Part shown: piece by piece, positions 8,721 through 15,214 of the stretch
How positions within the stretch are numbered: position 1 is the stretch's first letter
How the letters are laid out: each line of letters begins with the position of its first letter
Translations under genes and position numbers: made by a program
NCBI GenBank assembly: GCA_016789785.1
Contig: JAEUQE010000146.1
Coordinates: forward strand, 1-21,807
Origin: Bryobacterales bacterium
GTDB taxonomy: Bacteria; Acidobacteriota; Terriglobia; Bryobacterales; Bryobacteraceae
Direction of reading: 5' to 3'
Length of the DNA: 21,807 nt
The notes under the pieces: model-generated
What the model was told of the DNA's origin: nothing
What the model saw: only the letters and a program-made list of their open reading frames with translations
Databases searched by the model: none

Positions 8721-9785
8721 CTACAGCGTCTGCGTAACTTTGGACAGCGTCCGGGGCTGATCCGGATTCAGTCCCTTCTCCTTCGCCAGACTCGCCGCCA
8801 GCAATTGCGCCGGGATCACATACGGAATTGGCGTGAAGACGTCTGCAGGCAGCGGTCCCTTCGAACTGAGTTTCGCCGGGACAATGATCACTCGCCCGGG
8901 ATCCGCGGTCATCGCTTCCCGGTTCGAGCGGTCCGTAATCAGAAGAGTGTCCGCCTTCAGACCGAGCAACTTCTCCCGCATCTCCTTGATGGAAGGCCAC
9001 GTCACGCCGCCCGGTGCAAACAGAAACACCGGAAACGCGCTCTCCACCATGGCGATCGGGCCGTGCAGGAAATCCGCCGAGGAGAACCGCTCGGCCACCA
9101 CATAGCAGGTCTCCATCAGTTTCAGCGCGAACTCGTATGCATTCGCGTAGTTCAGCCCGCGCCCCACCACGACCCCGTGGCGCATGAAACAGTACCGTTC
9201 CGCACGCTCACGGATCTCGGGTTCCAGCTTCAATGCCTGAGCCGCCCACTCGGGCAGCCGCCGCAGATCGTCCAGCTTCAGCTTCGCTCCCAGCGCGTAG
9301 GCGAGCAGATACAGCATCATCAACTGGCCGGTGTAAGTCTTCGTGGCCGCGACGCTCTTCTCGCGGCCGGCTCGCACCAGAAAGCAATGATCGGCCAACT
9401 TCGCCAGCGTACTCTCCGGCTCGTTCGTAATCCCGACCGTCAGCGCCCCGGCCTCCCGCGCCTTCTGTAGCACGAGATTCGTATCCGTCGATTCGCCTGA
9501 CTGCGAGATCGCCACCACCAGAGCGTCCTCGAAGCGGAAGCCCGAGCCATACAGCGTGAAAATCGACGGCGCCGCCAGTGAGACCGGTATCCCCGTGGTG
9601 ATCTCCAGCAGATACCGTCCGAAGGTCGCGGCGTTGTCCGACGTACCGCGCGCAACCAGCACGATCATCCGCGGCGGACGCGCGTCCATCAGCTTCTTCA
9701 ATCTTTCGACGTTGCGCAGTTCGAGGCGCAGAGTCTTGTCGAGAGCCCCCGGTTGCTGGAGGATCTCTTCCCGCATCTTGGACAT
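8721..9785 (-). CDS. SIS-domain amino-sugar-phosphate isomerase/deaminase (GlmS isomerase-half / AgaS-like)
   Basis: From the ATG at 9785 this is 354 residues, two tandem SIS domains without the N-terminal glutaminase domain of full GlmS. Key motifs are LVARGTSDNA and SQSGESTDT in the first SIS domain, ITNEPEST, and KSVAATKTYTGQL, all phosphosugar-binding signatures shared with GlmS and glucosamine-6-phosphate deaminases of the NagB-II/AgaS type. The absence of a glutaminase domain favours a deaminase or ammonia-dependent isomerase acting on glucosamine-6-phosphate. The frame is open to an upstream start at 9818, but 9785 has a TAAGG ribosome binding site at the right distance and begins MSKMREEI, as family members do. 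It lies 46 bases after the secretin and 88 bases before the aminopeptidase. Confidence 0.88.
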   Translation of the reverse strand: MSKMREEILQQPGALDKTLRLELRNVERLKKLMDARPPRMIVLVARGTSDNAATFGRYLLEITTGIPVSLAAPSIFTLYGSGFRFEDALVVAISQSGESTDTNLVLQKAREAGALTVGITNEPESTLAKLADHCFLVRAGREKSVAATKTYTGQLMMLYLLAYALGAKLKLDDLRRLPEWAAQALKLEPEIRERAERYCFMRHGVVVGRGLNYANAYEFALKLMETCYVVAERFSSADFLHGPIAMVESAFPVFLFAPGGVTWPSIKEMREKLLGLKADTLLITDRSNREAMTADPGRVIIVPAKLSSKGPLPADVFTPIPYVIPAQLLAASLAKEKGLNPDQPRTLSKVTQTL

Positions 9786-9831
9786 AACCTTAGAGCATAG
9801 CGCGCCCGGCTGGTTCATCGCCCACGCGCAT

Positions 9832-11493
9832 CTATTGCAACGTGTTCCAGCGGCTTTCCGTGCCCGTGTAGATGGCGCGAACGGGGTATTCCGTAATTGC
9901 CGAATCGATGATCCGGGGCTTGATCACCAGCAAAGCCTCGCCGGAGTTCACCGAGCGGCTGTTGTTGTTGAGCACATGGCTCAACAAGGGAATCTGGCCG
10001 AGCCCCGCGATCCCCGACACGGAGCGTGCCTCGGTCGCGCTGACCAATCCCGAAACCACCGCCCATTCGCCGTCCCTCAGCCGGACCGTGGATGCGAACT
10101 TCCGGTTCGCGATCACCGGGATGCCATTAAAGCTGCCGGTGCCGAGCACCTTGAACTCCGCCTCCACCTGCAACGACACCTCCTTCGAATCGTGGACTCG
10201 AGGCGTAATCTTCAACGAAATGCCGAGATCCTCGAAATTGAAGGTCGGGGGCACCGCCAGCGCGGGCGTGTCGCTCGGCGCTCCGACAAACTGCTGCGTA
10301 ATGATCGGATACTTATCGCCGATGTGGAATGTGGCGGACTCGCCGTCCACCGATCGCATCGTCGCGCGATAGAGGCTATAGGAATCCGACTTACTGAAGC
10401 TTGCAAACGCGTTTGCGTCACTGACCGCCAGGGCGATGGTGCTGAATCCTCCGCCCGCTACCAGGAACTTCGTGAACCCCCGCGCGATTTCGGGAATCAC
10501 TCGAAATCCTCCCAGCTTATTCGCCGTAGCGGTTTGCCGGCCCAGCAGCATGAGCGCGCTCTGTGTCGGCAGCGTCATCCCGTAGCTCAGTTCGCGCCGT
10601 CCCTGCAGGTCCATCAACTCGATTTCCAGCATCACCTGGGAACGGTGCGTCAGCAATTGCTGGTAGATCTCCTGCGCCGCCCGCACCTTCGAGACCTTGT
10701 CCTTGATCAGAACCAGGCGGCGTCCACCATCGATCGCAAACCGCTGAATCTCCATCGTTTGTTGCACGGCTCGGGCCAGTTCCTGCGCTCCTTGCACGGT
10801 GACGGGCTGCGGCAGATGCAAGGTCACCGCGACTGTCGGCTCCGCCTCCGCGCGCTTCTGCTGCGTGTCCTTGTAGACCATGAAAACACGCTCGCTCAGC
10901 GGAACCACGAAGGATGACGTAGCGGCCTGTAAAGCGTTGATTGCAGTGCGGAAATCGACTTCAGCCAGCCGGAGCCGGAAGGGGGTTCCTGCCTGATAGT
11001 CGGCGTCAAAGACCAAATCGAGCCCGAATTCCTTGGCAACCTTCTCAAAGAGCTGCTTCGCATCGCCCTGAACGTCGAACGATTTGATCCCGGCAGGAGA
11101 TGCCAGTTCCTTGGGCGGAAGCGGCCGGCGGGCTTCCTCTTCTTCTGCCGGCAGGACGCTGGTCCCGAGCGCCGGTTGCTCCTTGGATTCGCCTTCCTCC
11201 GCGGGGTTTTCCGCCGTTTCCCGGGGAGCCAGCAGCGGAAGCACTTTCGCCTCGCGCAGCGCCCGAGTCCTTAGCGCCTGGCTTCGCGCCCAGTATTCCT
11301 TCTTCTGCGGATCGGCGGCAGCCGCTTGAGAATAAAGAAGATAAGCGTCGGTGATCTTCCCCGCCTTCTCGGCTTTGCGCGCTTTCTTGGCCAGATCGGC
11401 CGCCTGGCTGGATGCCAGGCACATTACCGCGCCTGCCAACAGCACCAGGAGCAGCGTCACCGCTCTGGATGCGCACACGTTCACTAAGAACAC
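9832..11493 (-). CDS. Secretin-family outer-membrane protein (type II/III secretion or type IV pilus-like GspD/PilQ homologue)
   Basis: The 553-residue protein has a signal peptide (VTLLLVLLAGAVMCLASSQA). A helical TPR-like segment (~32-85) and an acidic, low-complexity linker (~90-130) come next. An N0/STN-like domain follows at ~136-208, an N1-like ring domain at ~222-290, and the secretin beta-barrel region at ~285-540. The C-terminus contains the secretin signature region in variant form (GLGQIPLLSHVLNNN then EALLVIKPRII). Secretins assemble into multimeric outer-membrane gates. None of the usual partner genes (inner-membrane platform, pilin, PilB/GspE-type ATPase) is adjacent, so the cargo is unknown. 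The start is a GTG at 11493 without a clear ribosome binding site; GTGs at 11484, 11478 and 11460 are alternatives. The AAA+ ATPase gene is divergent from it. Confidence 0.88.
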   Translation of the reverse strand: MFLVNVCASRAVTLLLVLLAGAVMCLASSQAADLAKKARKAEKAGKITDAYLLYSQAAAADPQKKEYWARSQALRTRALREAKVLPLLAPRETAENPAEEGESKEQPALGTSVLPAEEEEARRPLPPKELASPAGIKSFDVQGDAKQLFEKVAKEFGLDLVFDADYQAGTPFRLRLAEVDFRTAINALQAATSSFVVPLSERVFMVYKDTQQKRAEAEPTVAVTLHLPQPVTVQGAQELARAVQQTMEIQRFAIDGGRRLVLIKDKVSKVRAAQEIYQQLLTHRSQVMLEIELMDLQGRRELSYGMTLPTQSALMLLGRQTATANKLGGFRVIPEIARGFTKFLVAGGGFSTIALAVSDANAFASFSKSDSYSLYRATMRSVDGESATFHIGDKYPIITQQFVGAPSDTPALAVPPTFNFEDLGISLKITPRVHDSKEVSLQVEAEFKVLGTGSFNGIPVIANRKFASTVRLRDGEWAVVSGLVSATEARSVSGIAGLGQIPLLSHVLNNNSRSVNSGEALLVIKPRIIDSAITEYPVRAIYTGTESRWNTLQ

Positions 11494-11515
11494 TTGACGC
11501 CATTGTACGCCAATC

Positions 11516-11524
11516 TGTGGATAA
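11516..11524 (-). promoter_or_regulatory. Single consensus DnaA-box match (TTATCCACA)
   Basis: The + strand reads TGTGGATAA, the exact complement of the consensus DnaA box TTATCCACA. It lies between the secretin start and the probable GTG start of the divergent AAA+ gene. Only one box was noticed, so this is not an origin. It could be a DnaA-responsive site or chance: any given 9-mer is expected about 0.17 times in both strands of a window this size. Confidence 0.3.
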
Positions 11525-11556
11525 ACTCCTCGGCGCCTTCTGCCGATAGATGCAAT

Positions 11557-12819
11557 GTGATTGCCACCGAACCCAATGCCATCCGTTCGTCATTCGCACC
11601 GCCGGTGCCGAATACCTTCGAAGATCTGCGCATCTCGCAGGCGTTGGTGCAGGACCTCGTGCTGCGCCGGCTGCTTTTGGAGGGCTACAGCAATCTTCAA
11701 ACGCTCAGCAACAAACTGCGTCTCTCGCTTCCCATCGTCGACGCGACCTTCCGGACACTGCGCACTCAGCAACTGGTGGAGGTTCGCGGTATGGTCGGCA
11801 ACGACTATAACTTCCAGTTGTCACAAGCGGGCAAGAACCTAGCCTCCGATCGCTTTCAGGTGTCTCAGTACGCGGGCGCCTGCCCCGTCTGCCTGAAGGA
11901 CTACAACGGAGCCGTCAAGGCGCAAACCGCGCGCGTGCATATTGACCGGCGGACTCTGCGGAGTGCCTTCGCCGACCTCGTCATCACGGACCGCATGCTC
12001 GACCAGTTGGGTCCGGCGCTGATTTCGCAGACCTCGATCTTCGTCTACGGACCTACCGGGAACGGTAAGACCAGTCTCGCCGAACGCATGCTGCGCGTGT
12101 ATCAGGATGCCGTGCTGATTCCATACGCCGTGGAAGTGGACGGGCAGGTCATCTCGCTCTATGACCCCGTGGTGCACCACCGCATCGAGTTGGAGGATCC
12201 TGAAATCGATCCCCGTTGGGTTCTCTGTAAACGCCCTTGCATCGTCGTCGGCGGCGAGCTGATTCCCAGCATGCTCGAACTCCGCCTCGACGATGCCACC
12301 GGTATCTATGCGGCGCCACTGCAGGCAAAGGCCAACAATGGGATCTTCATCATCGACGACTTTGGACGCCAGTTGATGAGCCCGCGCGACCTCCTCAACC
12401 GCTGGATCGTGCCGCTCGACCGCCGGGTGGACTATCTCATGTTGCGCTACGGTGTGAAGTTCCAGATCCCGTTCGAACTGATGGTGGTCTTTTCCACCAA
12501 CCTCGACCCCGCCGATCTCGCCGATGAAGCGTTCCTACGCCGTATCCATAACAAGATCCTGGTGGATGCCGTGGATACGTCGTGCTTTGATCAGATCTTC
12601 CAGCGCGTCGTTTCGGCGAAGAACATCCCGCATGAGCCCGATAGCGCCGAGTACATGCGAAAGCTGTGCCTGCGTGACGGGCGTACCGAGTTGCGCGCCT
12701 GTTACCCGAACGACATCTGCAACATTCTGACTTCGATCGGCAGGTATGAGAACCGGCCGCCTCGCATGACGAAAGCGGATCTGGAACGCGCAACTGCGCT
12801 TTACTTCGCTCGAAGCTGA
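11557..12819 (+). CDS. Winged-helix / AAA+ ATPase of unassigned function
   Basis: The frame is open from a TTG at 11494; I prefer the GTG at 11557, giving 420 residues. No start has a strong ribosome binding site. Residues ~20-90 look like a winged helix-turn-helix (LQTLSNKLRLSLPIVDATFRTL, then a wing around RGMVGNDYNFQLS). A CPVC pair follows, then an AAA+ module: Walker A GPTGNGKTS (~165-173), Walker B IFIIDDFG (~263-270), a sensor-1-like FSTNL (~312) and arginine-finger-like FLRRIHNK (~326). There is no signal peptide, so it is probably cytoplasmic. It is not a PilB/GspE-type secretion ATPase. Its divergent placement beside a secretin suggests a link, perhaps regulatory or assembly, but that is inference. 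Its 3' end overlaps the convergent TPR gene by 19 bases. Confidence 0.82.
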   Translation: MIATEPNAIRSSFAPPVPNTFEDLRISQALVQDLVLRRLLLEGYSNLQTLSNKLRLSLPIVDATFRTLRTQQLVEVRGMVGNDYNFQLSQAGKNLASDRFQVSQYAGACPVCLKDYNGAVKAQTARVHIDRRTLRSAFADLVITDRMLDQLGPALISQTSIFVYGPTGNGKTSLAERMLRVYQDAVLIPYAVEVDGQVISLYDPVVHHRIELEDPEIDPRWVLCKRPCIVVGGELIPSMLELRLDDATGIYAAPLQAKANNGIFIIDDFGRQLMSPRDLLNRWIVPLDRRVDYLMLRYGVKFQIPFELMVVFSTNLDPADLADEAFLRRIHNKILVDAVDTSCFDQIFQRVVSAKNIPHEPDSAEYMRKLCLRDGRTELRACYPNDICNILTSIGRYENRPPRMTKADLERATALYFARS

Positions 12820-13256
12820 CCGGAATCCAGATACTTCTTCAACTCGTCCAGGGCCTGGTCCATCTGACCTTGGTCCATGTAGATACGGCTGATCTCAAGA
12901 TACGCGTCCGGATAGTCCTCGGCGGCCAGCCGGAGGTTTTCGAGCGCTTCCGACGCAAGCTTGCGTTGCGCGGCTAAGCTCAACCCGAGGAGATATCTCG
13001 CCTTGCGGTTCAGCCGCTGCTTGTCCACTGCCTTGCGGGATGTCACTTCCGCCGCGGCGTAGTTCTTGCTTCGGTACTCTTGTTCGGCCTCGCGAATGAG
13101 TTCGTCCACTCCACGAGTGTCCGTATTGAGGACAGCGGGGGCCATCCGGTCGCGTAGGGAGAGGCGCTCGGCATGAACGAGCGGCTGCATGAGCAAGATC
13201 AAAGTCCAGAGGATCAGAGTCCAGAGTGTCGACCGGACGGCCCCGCGAATCTGCAT
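12801..13256 (-). CDS. Small exported TPR protein
   Basis: This 151-residue protein starts with a signal peptide (LWTLILLMQPLVHA) and then carries about three TPR-like helix pairs: AEQEYRSKNYAAAEVTSRKAV, ARYLLGLSLAAQRKLASEALENL reading into a second pair, and AYLEISRIYMDQGQMDQALDEL. TPR proteins of this size commonly scaffold envelope complexes; no catalytic residues are visible. Its last codons overlap the end of the AAA+ ATPase gene on the other strand. The hydrophobic core of the signal peptide is encoded by a 15-bp tandem duplication. The ATG at 13256 has only a weak ribosome binding site. Confidence 0.75.
   Translation of the reverse strand: MQIRGAVRSTLWTLILWTLILLMQPLVHAERLSLRDRMAPAVLNTDTRGVDELIREAEQEYRSKNYAAAEVTSRKAVDKQRLNRKARYLLGLSLAAQRKLASEALENLRLAAEDYPDAYLEISRIYMDQGQMDQALDELKKYLDSGQLRAK
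13197..13226. repeat. 15-bp in-frame tandem duplication within a signal-peptide coding region
   Basis: GATCAAAGTCCAGAG is followed directly by GATCAGAGTCCAGAG, one mismatch in 15. Because 15 is a multiple of three it simply repeats five residues (LWTLI) in the hydrophobic core of the small TPR protein's signal peptide. Confidence 0.8.
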
Positions 13257-13300
13257 GTCTGTTTATCGCGCACGTCCCTGGATGCAGCTACGGGCGTCGC

Positions 13301-13319
13301 GTACCGAATTGGGCGGTAC
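13301..13319. terminator. Weak inverted repeat downstream of hpnI
   Basis: GTACCG at 13301-13306 and its complement CGGTAC at 13314-13319 flank a 7-base loop in the gap after the hpnI stop. The 6-bp stem lacks a T-run on either strand, so it is at best a weak terminator or RNA end. Nothing else is recognisable in 13257-13362. Confidence 0.2.
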
Positions 13320-13362
13320 CTGCGTTGGGATTACCAGCAGCCCTCCGTCCTAGAACCGTCTT

Positions 13363-14466
13363 TCAGCGGCGCGACAACCGGCCATCTCCCCTGAGCCTGT
13401 AGCTCTGACCTCGCCACTCCACGGTGTCGCCAAGCCATCCACCCACCCAAATCCCGAAAGCGAATACATCCCACAAGGGAATGAGCGGCAACACGAGAGC
13501 CTGAGGCGATCGCATCAAGACCCAACCCGCCAGAAAGCCCGCCAGCATTCTCAGCACGGCAACACCGGCGCCAACCTGCCAGGATCCAGCCGCCACCGCC
13601 ACCAGCGCCCAAAGCCCCGCATGCGTGACTGGCAGACCCGAATAACCGTCCGGCCGGGAGACGCGAATCGTTCGAGCCCACCGCAACTGATGACGGATCA
13701 TCGCCCCCCACGAGTCGTACGCCATGTTCGTCTCTACGATAAGCTTCGATAGCACGGCCCGCTTCCCGGCATCTTTCGTGAGCCGCCTGGCAATCTGGTA
13801 ATCGTCGGCAAGATAGTCCTCAATTGCCGCGAATCCGCCCGCCGCCGCCAGATCTGAAGCGCGAAAACACAGTGTCGACCCGAGGCCGAATTCCTTCACT
13901 CCCACCATCGGCGCGACCAGCGTACTCGGCGCGAAATCCGCGGCAATTCCCAGCGCCTCCCACGATGCCGAGAGCCCTCTTGGATTCGCGCGGTACAGGC
14001 AGGTCACCAACCCAACCTGCGGATCCGCCAGCGGCGCCAGAATGCGGGACAAGTAATCCGGCGGCACTTGGATATCGCCATCATTGACTACCCAAACAGG
14101 CTTCCTCGCATGTTTCGACAGGGCAGTCAGTACGCCCACCTTTCCATTCGGCGCCTTGGTCTCGATCTCATGGATCTCAATCCGCCGTTCCGGATGGCTC
14201 GCCGCCAGATCCCGGACCATCGCCGGCGCGGGATCGCCCCGCAGGTTCACGCCGAAGAGCAACTCCACATCGGGATACACAATCGAGGCATGAGACCCGA
14301 TCGCCTCGCGGAATCCGGGATCGCCGCCACGCACGGGCTTCAGGATCGACACACCCGGCGCGTCGCGCAGTGGAGGCTCCTTCGCCAGCAAGTGCCGCAA
14401 CACCGCCACGATCACCATTGCCTGATACGTAGCCGCAATGGCGCAAGCCGCCCACACGATCCACAT
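13363..14466 (-). CDS. hpnI: Hopanoid glycosyltransferase HpnI (bacteriohopanetetrol N-acetylglucosaminyltransferase)
   Basis: HpnI is a membrane glycosyltransferase related to ceramide glucosyltransferases. It adds N-acetylglucosamine to bacteriohopanetetrol, on the way to glucosaminyl- and cyclitol-ether hopanoids. The 367-residue protein has an N-terminal membrane helix (IVWAACAIAATYQAMVIVAVL) and the lead-in GVSILKPVRGGDP. Acidic motifs are VNDGDIQVPPDYL (D129, D131) and EDYLADDYQ (D221/D222), and a Q-x-x-RW motif (QLRW, ~260-263) marks processive-type GT2/GT21 enzymes. Hydrophobic helices end the chain. The frame is open further upstream to 14847, but that extension is only the shadow of the preceding gene. 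The ATG at 14466 shares its A with the preceding TGA stop, implying translational coupling. It is the last gene of the hpnJ operon. Confidence 0.86.
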   Translation of the reverse strand: MWIVWAACAIAATYQAMVIVAVLRHLLAKEPPLRDAPGVSILKPVRGGDPGFREAIGSHASIVYPDVELLFGVNLRGDPAPAMVRDLAASHPERRIEIHEIETKAPNGKVGVLTALSKHARKPVWVVNDGDIQVPPDYLSRILAPLADPQVGLVTCLYRANPRGLSASWEALGIAADFAPSTLVAPMVGVKEFGLGSTLCFRASDLAAAGGFAAIEDYLADDYQIARRLTKDAGKRAVLSKLIVETNMAYDSWGAMIRHQLRWARTIRVSRPDGYSGLPVTHAGLWALVAVAAGSWQVGAGVAVLRMLAGFLAGWVLMRSPQALVLPLIPLWDVFAFGIWVGGWLGDTVEWRGQSYRLRGDGRLSRR

Positions 14467-14828
14467 CACCACGAGAGTAGCAACACGCCTGAGGCAACCA
14501 GGCAGGCCCCGGTCCAGCGCTGCCACCGGACCTCTTCCCGAAGAATCACTTTTGCCAGAAAGGTCTCCACCACGTACGTGGCCGCCGTCGCCGGCACCGC
14601 AAAGCTGAGATCCGCAAGTCGCAGCAGTTGAAGGAAAGCGAAAAAGGAGATCGCCATGCATCCGATGGCGAGAATCAGAAGACGGCGCCGGACCAGCGTC
14701 GCGAAAACCCGCCCCAAGGCGCCCGGCCGGAAATCCCGGATCTCGCCCTGACGTTTCATCTCGTGCGACTGCAGCAGGTCGCTCGCGACGGTCGCCGCAA
14801 CCACGATCGCCACCAGCAGCCACTTCAT
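14466..14828 (-). CDS. SMR/EamA-type small membrane transporter, second of a pair
   Basis: The 120-residue protein has four predicted membrane helices (WLLVAIVVAATVASDLL; LLILAIGCMAISFFAFLQLL; FAVPATAATYVVETFLAKVI; WTGACLVASGVLLL), the size and pattern of small multidrug resistance or half-EamA proteins. The block RLADLSFAVPATAATY, then KVILREEV and RWTG, is plainly paralogous to the same block in the gene before it. Paired proteins of this size form ArnE/ArnF-like flippases for undecaprenyl-linked aminoarabinose. Placement between hopanoid head-group genes suggests moving a hopanoid or lipid-linked precursor, which is inference. Its ATG overlaps the previous stop by 4 bases (ATGA), and its stop overlaps hpnI by 1 base. 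Confidence 0.85.
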   Translation of the reverse strand: MKWLLVAIVVAATVASDLLQSHEMKRQGEIRDFRPGALGRVFATLVRRRLLILAIGCMAISFFAFLQLLRLADLSFAVPATAATYVVETFLAKVILREEVRWQRWTGACLVASGVLLLSW

Positions 14829-15214
14829 CGCGGCTTCCCGGAAGCACCAGCGTTTGCGGCGGTTCCGGCCGCTGGCGCCGTCAGCCCAACCAGCAGCGTC
14901 CCAGCCAGAATCAGAACCGTGCCCGCCCAGCGAGGTTCGCTGATCTGCTCACCCAGAAACCACTTCCCCATGAACGCCGACAGCGGGTAGCCCGCGGCCG
15001 TTACAGGAAGCACGAAGCTGAGATCGGCCCAGCTCAGAAGCGTCATCCGGCTGAGAGTCCAGAGAATCAGCAACGCCACGCCCAGAAACACCCACGGCGA
15101 CAGCACGCCGGCGGAAGACTTCATCCCCATGCTCAGAAACAGGTTTCCGGTGACGTTGCTCACCACCACGATCAGCGTGAGAACGACGGTCTTCCAGACG
15201 TGGGAAGGTCTCAT
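14825..15214 (-). CDS. SMR/EamA-type small membrane transporter, first of a pair
   Basis: This 129-residue protein has four predicted membrane helices (TVVLTLIVVVSNVTGNLFL; LSPWVFLGVALLILWTL; ADLSFVLPVTAAGYPLSAF; WAGTVLILAGTLLVGL) and a short Ala/Gly tail. The motif ADLSFVLPVTAAGY and the later GEQISEPRWAG align with the neighbouring paralogue, pointing to an ancient duplication and a probable heterodimer. It shares the ATGA 4-base overlap both with hpnJ upstream and with the second SMR gene downstream, so the stoichiometry of the two is probably coupled. General drug efflux is the alternative role, but the tight fit inside an hpn operon argues for a dedicated lipid-related substrate. Confidence 0.86.
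   Translation of the reverse strand: MRPSHVWKTVVLTLIVVVSNVTGNLFLSMGMKSSAGVLSPWVFLGVALLILWTLSRMTLLSWADLSFVLPVTAAGYPLSAFMGKWFLGEQISEPRWAGTVLILAGTLLVGLTAPAAGTAANAGASGKPR

Noticed and set aside
9556..10917. 453-codon + strand open frame opposite the SIS and secretin genes
   Set aside because: It spans two confidently identified genes on the other strand and has His/Arg-rich composition typical of a shadow frame.
11516..11524. Replication origin at the DnaA-box match
   Set aside because: Only one box was seen, with no AT-rich unwinding region and no dnaA, dnaN or gyrB neighbours.
11494..11556. TTG at 11494 as start of the AAA+ gene
   Set aside because: It would abut the secretin start with no promoter space, and the added residues are featureless. 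The choice is not secure because the GTG at 11557 also lacks a good ribosome binding site.
14467..14847. N-terminal extension of hpnI by 127 codons
   Set aside because: The extension overlaps the SMR gene in another frame and is Arg/Gly-rich. The ATG at 14466 starts directly at a membrane helix and couples to the preceding stop.
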